Assembly: GCA_012511425.1 (NCBI GenBank) | Contig: JAAZGC010000116.1 | Location: 1-13,277 of the forward strand | Source of the DNA: Clostridiales bacterium | GTDB taxonomy: Bacteria > Bacillota > Clostridia > Oscillospirales > CAG-272 | Length of the DNA: 13,277 nt | Direction of reading: 5' to 3' | In this document: positions 6,394 to 13,206 of the stretch, one piece after another | Layout: each line of letters starts with the position of its first letter | Numbering within the stretch: position 1 is the first letter of the stretch | Position numbers and translations under genes: made by a program | The notes under the pieces: generated by a model | Seen by the model: the letters and a program-made list of their open reading frames with translations, nothing else | The model's database searches: none | Told to the model about the DNA's origin: nothing

Positions 6394-6417
6394 AAGCCAT
6401 GTTCCGTATGGTTTTTT
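6394..6417 (+). terminator. Weak terminator or leader hairpin upstream of the oxidoreductase gene
   Basis: AAGCCAT (6394-6400) pairs with ATGGTTT (6408-6414, one G-U) around a 7-base loop, with the T-run 6412-6417. A competing hairpin, CGGAA (6390-6394) with TTCCG (6402-6406), shares the same bases. It could end the small upstream transcript or act as a leader element. Confidence 0.3.
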
Positions 6418-6462
6418 GGGTTTTGCAAACGGCTGTTATTATTTATATAAAGGAGCATCAGT

Positions 6463-7635
6463 ATGGATAAAGTACGTTACGGTGTAATCGGCATCGGAAA
6501 TATGGGCCGGGGACACGCATACGAGATTTTCAAGGGCAGCACAAAGAACGCCGTTCTGGGCGCCGTCTGCGACAACCGCCAAAGTCAGCTCGACTGGGCG
6601 AAAGAGCAGTTCGGCGAAGAGATTCCGCGCTTCCTTGACTACAAGGAGCTTATTAAGAGCGGCACCTGCGACGCCGTCATCATCGCAACTCCGCACTATC
6701 TCCACCCGGGCATGGCGATGGACGCCCTCGCCGCCGGACTTCATGTCCTTATCGAAAAGCCGGCCGGCGTTTACACCAAAGCCGTCAAGGAGATGAACGA
6801 GTTCGCAAAGAAATCCGGCCTCGTTTTCGCTATCGACTACAACCAGCGCACCGACCCGCACTACATCAAGCTGCGCGAAATGGTCCGGAACGGTGAAATA
6901 GGCGATCTGAAGCGCGTCGTCTGGATTATCACCGACTGGTACCGCACCCAGTCCTATTACGACAGCGGCAGCTGGCGCGCCACATGGGCAGGCGAGGGCG
7001 GCGGAGTGCTTATGAATCAGGCTCCGCATAACCTCGACCTCTGGCAGTGGATCGTCGGAATGCCGGAAAGCGTTGTCGGCTTCTGCGATTTCGGCAAGTA
7101 CCACAATATCGAAGTCGAAGACGACGTTACCATTTTCGCCCGCTATAAGAACGGCGCAACCGGCGTATTCATCACCACGACGGGCGAATGCCCCGGAACC
7201 AACCGCCTCGAAATCAGCGGCACCAAGGGCAAACTCGTGCTTGAGGGCGGAGTCATCAAATACACCAAGCTTTCAATGGACGAGCGCGAATACTGCTTCC
7301 AGTCGGAAAGCGGCTTCCAGAAGTGCGAATGGACGACCGAAGAAATCCGCGTCGAAGGCGGCGGCGGTCCGCAGCACAACGGCATCCGCGAGAATGTCGT
7401 CAATGCGATACTCAACGGCGCCGAGCTCATCGCCCCCGGATGCGAAGGCGTGAACGGCCTTTCGATCTGCAACGCCGCGCTGCTCTCCAGCTGGCAGGGC
7501 AACCGCGAAGTCAAGCTTCCGATCTGCGACGCCGAATACTGGACCGAGCTTGAAAAGCGCATCAAGACTTCCAAGTCGAAAGAAAACATCGCCGAAAAGA
7601 CGGCAGACCTCGCCGGCACATACGGCAGCAACTGA
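6463..7635 (+). CDS. Gfo/Idh/MocA-family NAD(P)-dependent oxidoreductase
   Basis: This 390-residue cytoplasmic dehydrogenase is of the glucose-fructose oxidoreductase / inositol dehydrogenase family. An N-terminal Rossmann fold starts with VIGIGNMGRGH (8-18). The family motif EKPAGVY (98-104) contains the catalytic Lys99, and NQAPHNLDLWQW (185-196) carries the expected active-site His189 in the C-terminal substrate domain. Such enzymes oxidise or reduce a hydroxyl of sugars, inositols or sugar derivatives, or act on glycosidic substrates; this one's substrate cannot be told from sequence. AAGGAG (6449-6454) lies 8 bases before the ATG. The gene is single, bounded by its own terminator at 7649. 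Codon use is C-ending and resembles the hydrogenase genes, suggesting good expression. Confidence 0.92.
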   Translation: MDKVRYGVIGIGNMGRGHAYEIFKGSTKNAVLGAVCDNRQSQLDWAKEQFGEEIPRFLDYKELIKSGTCDAVIIATPHYLHPGMAMDALAAGLHVLIEKPAGVYTKAVKEMNEFAKKSGLVFAIDYNQRTDPHYIKLREMVRNGEIGDLKRVVWIITDWYRTQSYYDSGSWRATWAGEGGGVLMNQAPHNLDLWQWIVGMPESVVGFCDFGKYHNIEVEDDVTIFARYKNGATGVFITTTGECPGTNRLEISGTKGKLVLEGGVIKYTKLSMDEREYCFQSESGFQKCEWTTEEIRVEGGGGPQHNGIRENVVNAILNGAELIAPGCEGVNGLSICNAALLSSWQGNREVKLPICDAEYWTELEKRIKTSKSKENIAEKTADLAGTYGSN

Positions 7636-7648
7636 TTGATTTTTCTCC

Positions 7649-7683
7649 GGCGGCTCCGCTCAGGCGGGGCCGCCTTTCCGTTT
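7649..7683 (+). terminator. Rho-independent terminator after the oxidoreductase gene
   Basis: GGCGGCTCCGC (7649-7659) pairs with GCGGGGCCGCC (7664-7674, one G-U) around a TCAG loop and is followed by TTTCCGTTT. It begins 14 bases after the stop codon. Confidence 0.8.
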
Positions 7684-7705
7684 CCGCCGGAGCCGATATT
7701 TTCAC

Positions 7706-7734
7706 TTGACTATAATGTTGATTTATGCTATAAT
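7706..7734 (+). promoter_or_regulatory. Near-consensus promoter of the 7769-11437 gene group
   Basis: TTGACT (7706-7711), 17-base spacer, TATAAT (7729-7734), with an extended -10 TG at 7726-7727. The predicted start near 7741 lies about 28 bases before the first ATG. Confidence 0.85.
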
Positions 7735-7768
7735 TAAACCGCAGACAAACCATAAAAGACAGGCTTAA

Positions 7769-8359
7769 ATGAAAGATTCGCAGAAAGAACCGCACGGCGG
7801 CGCCGGCAAAAATGCGGGGCAGCTCTTTGTAACCTATATCACCCTGACCGTCCTGCTGCTGCTGATATATATTGTCAAGGCGGCGGTGATCGTCCTTCTG
7901 ATGACGGAGGATTTCGACGTATATGTAACGGCGGAGACGCTGTTTCTGACAGTTGCGGCGCTCCCTTCCCTTATTGCGGCGGCGGGCTGCATACTGCTTG
8001 ACCGCCTGCGGTTTCGCCGGCTGACCTTGCCGACTTATGCGGCGATGGCGGCTTTTGAAGTTCTGATCGCACTTATGCTTCTGCCGAAGCTGTTTTATTA
8101 TGCGGGAAGCGCGTCGTCGATTCTGGCTGTGATAAACATGATAATGATAATCCGCGACCATATCGCATACAGGCGCGCCGAAGCAAAGCGGAAGATGCGC
8201 GGCGAAGCCGCCGCACGGGCGGACGCCGCGATAGAGGCGAAGAAAGCGCAAAACGAGGCGCTTTCCGCGCAGAAACCCGGCAAAGCGCACGGCAAGCCGA
8301 AGAAAATCAACGATTCGAAAAAGCAAAGCCGCTCGAAAAAGCGGCGCAAAACTCCATGA
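7769..8359 (+). CDS. Hypothetical four-helix membrane protein with very basic C-terminal tail
   Basis: In this 196-residue protein, predicted membrane helices lie at about 19-45, 55-77, 88-108 and 112-129. The rest (130-196) is a soluble tail with about a third Lys/Arg and many Ala, ending in KKQSRSKKRRKTP; it would sit in the cytoplasm and could bind nucleic acid, acidic lipid or ribosomes. I do not recognise a family. The ATG has only a weak ribosome binding site (AGACAGG) but sits right behind a strong promoter. The next gene starts 19 bases after the stop, so the two are probably co-transcribed. Codon use is richer in GCG/CTG/CGG than in the hydrogenase genes. Confidence 0.75.
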   Translation: MKDSQKEPHGGAGKNAGQLFVTYITLTVLLLLIYIVKAAVIVLLMTEDFDVYVTAETLFLTVAALPSLIAAAGCILLDRLRFRRLTLPTYAAMAAFEVLIALMLLPKLFYYAGSASSILAVINMIMIIRDHIAYRRAEAKRKMRGEAAARADAAIEAKKAQNEALSAQKPGKAHGKPKKINDSKKQSRSKKRRKTP

Positions 8360-8378
8360 TCTACCGGCGGAATCGGAT

Positions 8379-9530
8379 ATGAATAATGTCGGCAAAAAAC
8401 GCCGGGAACCGGTATTTTCGATTATTTGCGGAGGCGCCTGCCTTTTGTCGCTTACAGCATCGGCGGTGCTCTGGCCGCCATGGCCGTTCGGGTTTTATTT
8501 GTCTCCGGAACGGCGGCTGCCGGTTGTTTTCGCCTTTACTGCGGTTTGCGCCGCTCTTGCGGCCGTCAGGCTCGGCTTTCCGTCATATCGGGAAAGGATC
8601 GGCGCCCGATGGGTCTTACTGTTTGGCTATGCTCTCGGTGCGGCGGCTTTGCCGGTTTTATGGCGGCTCTCTGCGCCGCAGACAGTTCACGCCCTCTGCG
8701 GCTGGCAATTCTGCTTTGCCCTGCCCTCTGCGGCGATATTGTTCGGCAGGAAAGAGACGCTTTGGCGCGCCGCATTCCCTCTCCCCGGCGCCGGGTATCT
8801 TCTGGCGGCGATTGCCGCCGTACAGACGGCGCTGTCTTTATGGCTCACATTCAGCTTTTCCCCATCTTTCGGAGTGCTGCCGATGCTGTATCTATTCCCT
8901 TTGACGGCGGTACTGCCTGAATTTATACGGGGCGGCAAAGCTGCGAATCTTGCCGGCGGGGTCTGCGGAAGGATTTTTCTTATATACTGCATATTAAGGG
9001 CGTTCTTTGACTTCTCGATCGGCGCCGTCCTGCTCTGCGCAGCTGCGTCTTTGGTTTATATAATTATTTTAACGGCAAACACCATAACATATTTAAAAAA
9101 ACAAAACAACAGGAGGCACACAATGTCCAAAATCACCGGAATCCACCATGTAGCTCTCTATGTGAGCGACTTTGAAAAATCAAAAAAATTCTACCTCGGC
9201 CTGGGACTTAAAGAGCACCTCGGCTGGGGTGAGGGCGACAATGAGGCGCTGATGCTCGACACCGGCGCGGGCGTCGTAGAAATGTTCGCGTCAAAGGACA
9301 ACCTTCCCGCCGCCGGCCGCTTCGGCCATGTCGCTTTCAACGTCTGCTGCAAAGACGCGGTAAAGGAAAAATTCGACCTCGCCCTCTCGCTCGGTGCAAA
9401 GGAAAAGTCAGCTCCCGCAACAATTAAGCTCGAACTGAGCCGCCCGTATCCTATCGAAATCACCTGCGCCTTCGTTTTCGGTCCCGACGGCGAATCGGTA
9501 GAGTTCTTCTACTGCGAGCCGCTTAAATAA
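8379..9530 (+). CDS. Multi-pass membrane protein in frame with a C-terminal VOC (glyoxalase) domain
   Basis: One open frame of 383 codons. Residues 1-248 are a hydrophobic protein of seven or eight predicted helices (for example about 12-33, 46-66, 76-94, 134-158, 164-185 and 215-238), with no recognised family. It ends in a basic cytoplasmic-looking stretch, YLKKQNNRRHT. There is no stop codon there. The frame runs straight into residue 249, the Met of a complete VOC protein that has its own strong ribosome binding site (see the entry at 9123). It could be a true fusion, or an upstream gene that lost its stop codon while the downstream one kept independent initiation. A GGCGGAATCGGAT stretch precedes the ATG at 8379. 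The gene lies 19 bases after the basic-tail membrane protein. Confidence 0.6.
   Translation: MNNVGKKRREPVFSIICGGACLLSLTASAVLWPPWPFGFYLSPERRLPVVFAFTAVCAALAAVRLGFPSYRERIGARWVLLFGYALGAAALPVLWRLSAPQTVHALCGWQFCFALPSAAILFGRKETLWRAAFPLPGAGYLLAAIAAVQTALSLWLTFSFSPSFGVLPMLYLFPLTAVLPEFIRGGKAANLAGGVCGRIFLIYCILRAFFDFSIGAVLLCAAASLVYIIILTANTITYLKKQNNRRHTMSKITGIHHVALYVSDFEKSKKFYLGLGLKEHLGWGEGDNEALMLDTGAGVVEMFASKDNLPAAGRFGHVAFNVCCKDAVKEKFDLALSLGAKEKSAPATIKLELSRPYPIEITCAFVFGPDGESVEFFYCEPLK
9123..9530 (+). CDS. VOC-family protein (glyoxalase/bleomycin resistance/dioxygenase fold)
   Basis: This 135-residue protein has the complete length and paired beta-alpha-beta-beta-beta layout of the vicinal oxygen chelate family. 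Expected metal ligands are visible: H9 (GIHHVALYVSDFEKS), E53 (VVEMF), H69 (GHVAFNV) and E127 (ESVEFFYCE). Family members bind a divalent metal and act on small carbonyl, epoxide or aromatic substrates; glyoxalase I is the best known, but this substrate is unknown. AGGAGG (9111-9116) sits 6 bases before ATG 9123, an ideal initiation site, so I regard this as the main or sole source of the VOC protein, even though the frame is also open from 8379. The gene precedes a solute-binding lipoprotein and an LsrG-like gene with no terminator between. Confidence 0.85.
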   Translation: MSKITGIHHVALYVSDFEKSKKFYLGLGLKEHLGWGEGDNEALMLDTGAGVVEMFASKDNLPAAGRFGHVAFNVCCKDAVKEKFDLALSLGAKEKSAPATIKLELSRPYPIEITCAFVFGPDGESVEFFYCEPLK

Positions 9531-9594
9531 ATATATAATATTTATACTAAGCTCGCATAATTTTTCCTTGCAAAAAGAACGGGAGGTTCGGGAT

Positions 9595-11091
9595 ATGAAA
9601 AAACAGAGATTATTTGCTGCACTCCTTGCGGCGCTGATGCTTACAGCCTTATTCGCAGCCTGCGGAGGCAAGGACGACGCGGCGGAAATACCGCAGGAAA
9701 CGCAGGCGGCGGACGCAACAACAGCCGAAACCACCGAAGAAGACACCGTTTACAGAGCCGATATCCCGGAAGATACCGACTTCGGCGGCTACAATTTCCG
9801 ATTCCTGCACTGGTTTAACACCGGCTGGGAGGAAAGAATCAACAAAGACCTCGTTGCCGAAGAGATGAACGGCGACTTCCTCAACGACGCCGTTTACGAG
9901 CGCAACCGCAATGTTGAGGAGCTTCTGAATATAAAGATAACCTCTCAGCTTGAAGAACTCGGCTCTATCGGCAGCAAGGTTCAGAAAGCCGTCAGCGCCG
10001 GAGACGACTCCTGGGACGCGGTATACATCCGGCTTTACGAGGCGCCGACATATCTTTCCGGCGGCATCTTCATGAATTACAATGACATTCCGACAATCGA
10101 CTTCACATCCCCCTGGTGGGATCAGAGTTCGGTCGAGCAGCTTTCGATCGACAACCAACTCTACCTCATAGCTTCCGACATCAACGTAATCGATAAGAAT
10201 GCGACTGCGGGAATGGCTTTCAACAAGAGCTATGCCGAAAGCTACGGTCTGCCGGATCTTTACTCGCTTGTAAAAGACGGCAAATGGACGCTTGACAAAA
10301 CAGAGGAGCTGTATCAGAACGCCGCCCGCGATCTCGACGGCAACGGAGAGATGGGCATCGAAGACCAATACGGCTTCCTTTCCAAAGCCGACGCAATGAC
10401 CTTCTTCTTCCACGGCTCCGGCGGACGCTTTATAACCAAGGATGAAAACGATCTGCCGGTATTCACCTTCCCGAACGAGAAGAACTTTACGGTAACCGGC
10501 GACATTATCGAAATGACGACCGATTACAACATATACTTCAACCAGCATTATTACGACACATCGGTTGTCAGCGACCAGGCTTATACCAAGATGTTCGAAA
10601 ACGGACAGGGGCTCTTCTTCCTGCTGCGTCTCGACGACATCGAATTCATGCGCGCATCCGAAACCGATTTCGGCGTGTTGCCGATACCGAAATATTCGGA
10701 GGATCAGGACACATATTACAGCACCGTTTCTCAGCACACCTGCGGACTGATGAGCATTCCCGTTACCATTTCCGATCCTTCCCGCGACGGCATCATCCTT
10801 GACGCGCTGGCGGCGGAGTCGAAGAATCTCGTTCAGCCGGCATTTTACGAAGTCAACCTTCAGGGCAAATACACCCGCGACAACGAATCGGGCGAGATGC
10901 TCGAGATCATTCTGGCAAACCGGGTATACGACCTCGGCTGCATCTATTCCTTCGGCGATTTCGCAAATCAGTATCAGAATATGACGCTGACGAAAAATCC
11001 CGATATCGCCTCGCTCACCGCCAAATACGAATCGAAAGTCACAGCGGCAATCGACAAAGTAGTCGAGCAGTACCGGGAGATCGCCGGCTGA
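9595..11091 (+). CDS. ABC-type solute-binding lipoprotein (family 1, probably carbohydrate)
   Basis: This 498-residue protein has a lipoprotein signal peptide: KKQR, a hydrophobic core and the lipobox FAAC with Cys23 as the lipidation site. A Thr/Ala/Glu-rich linker follows (about 27-58). The mature part has the look of large clostridial family 1 extracellular binding proteins (FGGYNFRFLHW near 63-73, repeated aromatic residues, and a C-terminal EVNLQGKYTRDNES region). These proteins hand sugars or oligosaccharides to an ABC permease on the outside of the membrane. No permease or ATPase gene is in the window, so it is an orphan here. ATG 9595 is chosen over the TTG at 9568 because GGGAGG (9581-9586) precedes it and the signal peptide then starts correctly. 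The LsrG-like gene follows after 28 bases. Confidence 0.88.
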   Translation: MKKQRLFAALLAALMLTALFAACGGKDDAAEIPQETQAADATTAETTEEDTVYRADIPEDTDFGGYNFRFLHWFNTGWEERINKDLVAEEMNGDFLNDAVYERNRNVEELLNIKITSQLEELGSIGSKVQKAVSAGDDSWDAVYIRLYEAPTYLSGGIFMNYNDIPTIDFTSPWWDQSSVEQLSIDNQLYLIASDINVIDKNATAGMAFNKSYAESYGLPDLYSLVKDGKWTLDKTEELYQNAARDLDGNGEMGIEDQYGFLSKADAMTFFFHGSGGRFITKDENDLPVFTFPNEKNFTVTGDIIEMTTDYNIYFNQHYYDTSVVSDQAYTKMFENGQGLFFLLRLDDIEFMRASETDFGVLPIPKYSEDQDTYYSTVSQHTCGLMSIPVTISDPSRDGIILDALAAESKNLVQPAFYEVNLQGKYTRDNESGEMLEIILANRVYDLGCIYSFGDFANQYQNMTLTKNPDIASLTAKYESKVTAAIDKVVEQYREIAG

Positions 11092-11119
11092 AAGCCGTTA
11101 AACCGTTAAGAGGAATCAA

Positions 11120-11437
11120 ATGAAAATTCTGTTTGTAAACCTTGAAGTCAAGGAGGAATTCGCAGAGGAATTCGCCGAATTCACCCGCAAAAACCACGAG
11201 GGTTCGGTAAAAGAGGCGGGCAACATCCGCTTCGACGCCCTCCGCGACAAAGATAATCCCTGCCTTTTCTCCCTCTATGAAATCTGGAAAGACGACGCGG
11301 CGCTTGATGTGCACAAGACGACCGAGCATTACAAAAACTGGGCGAAAGCCTGCGAAACGATGCTCAAAAGCCCGCGCACCCGCCGCGAATTCACCGGCGT
11401 CGGCATAACCGATGTCACGAGAGGCGAAATCCGGTAA
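11120..11437 (+). CDS. LsrG-like antibiotic-biosynthesis-monooxygenase-fold protein
   Basis: This 105-residue protein is a small ferredoxin-like-fold member of the ABM superfamily. Its pattern NHEGSVKEAGNIRFDAL (25-41), then LYEIW (52-56), HKTTEHYKNW (65-74), SPRTRREFTG (84-93), closely follows that of enteric LsrG. LsrG isomerises phosphorylated autoinducer-2 (a hydroxy-phosphonooxy-pentanedione) in the cytoplasm on the way to its breakdown. H26, H65 and H70 are the visible candidate active-site histidines. AGAGGA (11109-11114) precedes the ATG by 5 bases. None of the other lsr genes is nearby, and the fold also serves in quinol monooxygenases, so the AI-2 role is inference. It is the last gene before the terminator at 11452. 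Confidence 0.85.
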   Translation: MKILFVNLEVKEEFAEEFAEFTRKNHEGSVKEAGNIRFDALRDKDNPCLFSLYEIWKDDAALDVHKTTEHYKNWAKACETMLKSPRTRREFTGVGITDVTRGEIR

Positions 11438-11451
11438 TATCTGCGAAACAG

Positions 11452-11486
11452 GCTTCGGCGGAAGTTCCGCCGGGGCTTTTTTATTT
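11452..11486 (+). terminator. Rho-independent terminator of the 7769-11437 gene group
   Basis: GCTTCGGCGG (11452-11461) pairs with CCGCCGGGGC (11467-11476, two G-U) around AAGTT, then T6 at 11477-11482 and ATTT. It begins 14 bases after the stop codon. Confidence 0.85.
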
Positions 11487-11513
11487 CAAAACGAAGATTA
11501 TGCCCCTGATATG

Positions 11514-11542
11514 TTGACATTATCACAAATTAAGTGTATAAT
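11514..11542 (+). promoter_or_regulatory. Perfect consensus sigma-A-type promoter
   Basis: TTGACA (11514-11519), 17-base spacer, TATAAT (11537-11542): both hexamers match the consensus exactly. The predicted start near 11549 gives a leader of about 32 bases before ATG 11581. Confidence 0.9.
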
Positions 11543-11580
11543 ATTTAAGGATAACTCAAGAGAGAAGGCACAAAACCGCA

Positions 11581-11889
11581 ATGGACATAAAACTGCTGTC
11601 AAACATACTCGAAACCGCGATGATAATCTCCTTCGGCATCTCCTGGCCGCTCTCGATCATACGCTCGCTGCGCGCAAGGTCGGCTAAAGGCAAAAGCCTG
11701 CTTTTCATGCTGTTCATCTGCTTCGGCTATTTCTGCGGCATCGCGGCGAAGACTATCAAAGGCGACTTCAATCTGGCGTATTATTTCTATTATCTGAACG
11801 TCACGATGGTGATGATCGACGTCGCCCTCTACTTCCGTAACAGAAAGCTCGACCGGGAGGCGGCGGAAGCGGCGAAAGAGAATAAATGA
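11581..11889 (+). CDS. SemiSWEET/PQ-loop-like small membrane protein
   Basis: This 102-residue protein has three predicted membrane helices (about 7-27, 39-59 and 65-84) and a charged tail. ISWPLSIIRS (20-29), with Pro23 in helix 1, then SAKGKSL (34-40) and FGYFCGI (48-54), follow the half-transporter layout of the SemiSWEET/PQ-loop family, whose members dimerise and let sugars cross the membrane. The small size and three-helix topology fit, but the match is by pattern only and the substrate is unknown. Clostridial genes of this type are often annotated just as hypothetical proteins. The ribosome binding site is weak and distant (AGAAGG, ending about 12 bases before the ATG), in contrast to the perfect promoter. 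The CxxC peptide gene follows after 43 bases. Confidence 0.65.
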   Translation: MDIKLLSNILETAMIISFGISWPLSIIRSLRARSAKGKSLLFMLFICFGYFCGIAAKTIKGDFNLAYYFYYLNVTMVMIDVALYFRNRKLDREAAEAAKENK

Positions 11890-11932
11890 AGAACGCCCGG
11901 CTGCCGAAATAATCAATCGGGGAGTAATAATC

Positions 11933-12097
11933 TTGAAACCAAAAGTAAATTTATCAAAAATCCTGCTTACTTCGGCGGGGCCGCTGCTTTGCATCATAGG
12001 CGCCGCCGCGGTCATATTCGGATATTACCGGGGCGAAGCGGCGGTGGTGCTTTCAAAAGCCGTCATGGTCTGCCTTGAGTGCATCGGAATCGGATAA
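11933..12097 (+). CDS. CD1871A-type small membrane protein with CxxC motif (TTG start)
   Basis: This 54-residue protein starts with TTG: CGGGGAG (11918-11924) lies 8 bases upstream, and no in-frame ATG gives a sensible product. It has a basic N-terminus (MKPKVNLSK), one membrane helix (about 10-31), then YYRGEAAVVLSKAVMVCLEC and the end IGIG. The C-terminal CLECIGIG with C47/C50 is the mark of the short clostridial proteins called CD1871A-family CxxC motif-containing proteins. The CxxC could bind a cluster or metal, or undergo thiol-disulfide exchange; its role is unknown. It ends 10 bases before the polyferredoxin start, consistent with translational coupling and a joint function. It is short enough to be missed by ordinary gene calling. 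Confidence 0.8.
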   Translation: MKPKVNLSKILLTSAGPLLCIIGAAAVIFGYYRGEAAVVLSKAVMVCLECIGIG

Positions 12098-12107
12098 GCC
12101 AAACAAG

Positions 12108-13094
12108 ATGGATAAGACTTATAAAAAAGGCATATCGCCCGAAAGCCCGGATGCGAAAAAGCCCGGCGGGAAGATTCACAAAAAGAAAAAGCTGACCGAA
12201 GCGCCGCGGCACATCGCGCAGGCGGTCTGGACGGCGGTCACAAACAGCTATATCGCCGGATTTTTAAAGGGGCGGATTTATCAGGGGGATTTGAAAAAAA
12301 ACTGCGTTCCGGGGATGAACTGCTACTCCTGCCCGGGGGCGCTGGGGTCCTGCCCGATCGGGGCGATGCAGGCGGTCGTCGGCAGCAGCGGCTTCAAGTT
12401 CAGCATTTACGCCGTAGGCTTCCTTACGCTCATCGGGGCGCTGATCGGGCGCTTTGTCTGCGGCTGGCTCTGCCCTTTCGGGCTTTTTCAGGACCTGCTG
12501 CACAAAATCCCCTTCCCCAAAAAGATAAAGACTTTCAGGGGCGACAAGCTGCTGCGGCTGCTCAAATACGTCATCTTCGCGGTGTTCGTCATCCTGCTGC
12601 CGATGTTTCTGACAAACGACTTCGGAAACGGCTCGCCGTATTTCTGCAAGCTTATCTGCCCCGTCGGAACGGCGATGGCCGGCATCCCGCTGCTGATACT
12701 CAACGAATCGATGAGAGCGCTGGCGGGCTTTCTGTTCAGATGGAAACTCGCCATCCTTATAATAACGATAACCCTTTCGATCCTGATTTACCGGCCGTTC
12801 TGCAAATACATCTGCCCGCTCGGCGCCGTTTATTCGCTTTTCAACCGGATTTCCGTTTTCAAATATCGGCTCGACGAAACGAAGTGCGTCGGCTGCGGCG
12901 CCTGCAGCTGCGTCTGCAAAATGAACGACGATCCGACAAAGAACTGCAACGACCTCGAGTGCATCCGCTGCGGGCTTTGCAAAAAGGCTTGCCCTACCGA
13001 TGCCATAACTTACGGATTTGTAAGCGGCGTCGTTAAAGCCGGAAAATCAAAGCTTGTCGAACCGATAAAGCCGGATAAACCTGCCGATGCCTGA
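12108..13094 (+). CDS. NapH/CcoG-like membrane polyferredoxin (4Fe-4S binding protein)
   Basis: In this 328-residue protein, a basic N-terminus (1-35) is followed by a Cys-rich segment (C66, C72, C75, C82) and predicted helices at about 98-117, 152-169 and 208-227. The NapH-type signature pairs CGWLCP (118-123), CKLICP (180-185) and CKYICP (232-237) lie next to the helices. The C-terminus is a two-cluster ferredoxin domain (C260, C263, C266, C270; C285, C288, C291, C295). Such proteins carry electrons between the membrane or quinone pool and cytoplasmic or extracytoplasmic partners; the partner is not known here. ATG 12108 is preferred; a TTG at 12075 in the same frame would overlap the CxxC gene and adds only a polar stretch. 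No strong ribosome binding site is seen, suggesting translational coupling to the upstream gene. Confidence 0.9.
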   Translation: MDKTYKKGISPESPDAKKPGGKIHKKKKLTEAPRHIAQAVWTAVTNSYIAGFLKGRIYQGDLKKNCVPGMNCYSCPGALGSCPIGAMQAVVGSSGFKFSIYAVGFLTLIGALIGRFVCGWLCPFGLFQDLLHKIPFPKKIKTFRGDKLLRLLKYVIFAVFVILLPMFLTNDFGNGSPYFCKLICPVGTAMAGIPLLILNESMRALAGFLFRWKLAILIITITLSILIYRPFCKYICPLGAVYSLFNRISVFKYRLDETKCVGCGACSCVCKMNDDPTKNCNDLECIRCGLCKKACPTDAITYGFVSGVVKAGKSKLVEPIKPDKPADA

Positions 13095-13107
13095 ATTTTA
13101 CACATAA

Positions 13108-13146
13108 AACATCCGCTCTGGGGCGCAAAGCCTCTGAGCGGATGTT
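13108..13146. terminator. Bidirectional terminator between convergent genes
   Basis: AACATCCGCTC (13108-13118) pairs perfectly with GAGCGGATGTT (13136-13146). After a T-T mismatch, an inner GGGGC/GCCTC stem (one G-U) closes on a GCAAA loop. On the minus strand it runs into TTTTATG; on the plus strand a T5 run comes only about 10 bases later. It therefore suits the minus-strand gene best but can serve both. Confidence 0.7.
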
Positions 13147-13206
13147 GATCATTGATTTTTCACAACTAAGCGATTATCGGCGTTTTAAAGCCTTTTCGCG
13201 GACAAC

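Larger units (their letters stand above)
6178..6462. other. Intergenic region before the Gfo/Idh/MocA gene
   Basis: This 285-base stretch holds the doubtful minus-strand peptide ORF, a small ACATCT/AGATGT hairpin (6256-6271), a pyrimidine run (about 6295-6312) and the weak hairpin with T-run at 6394-6417. I see no convincing plus-strand promoter for the downstream gene. Confidence 0.5.

Noticed and set aside
7562..8395. A 277-codon minus-strand frame spanning the oxidoreductase end and the basic-tail protein
   Set aside because: It crosses a terminator and a strong plus-strand promoter and has an Arg/Gln-rich translation typical of an antisense shadow.
9568..9594. TTG start at 9568 for the solute-binding protein
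   Set aside because: It would place charged residues ahead of the signal peptide and swallow the GGGAGG ribosome binding site.
9649..10737. A 362-codon open frame on the minus strand opposite the solute-binding lipoprotein
   Set aside because: No recognisable motifs or ribosome binding site. The plus frame has a signal peptide, lipobox and family features.
12075..12107. TTG start at 12075 for the polyferredoxin
   Set aside because: It would overlap the end of the CxxC peptide gene and adds 11 polar residues with no ribosome binding site; ATG 12108 is simpler.
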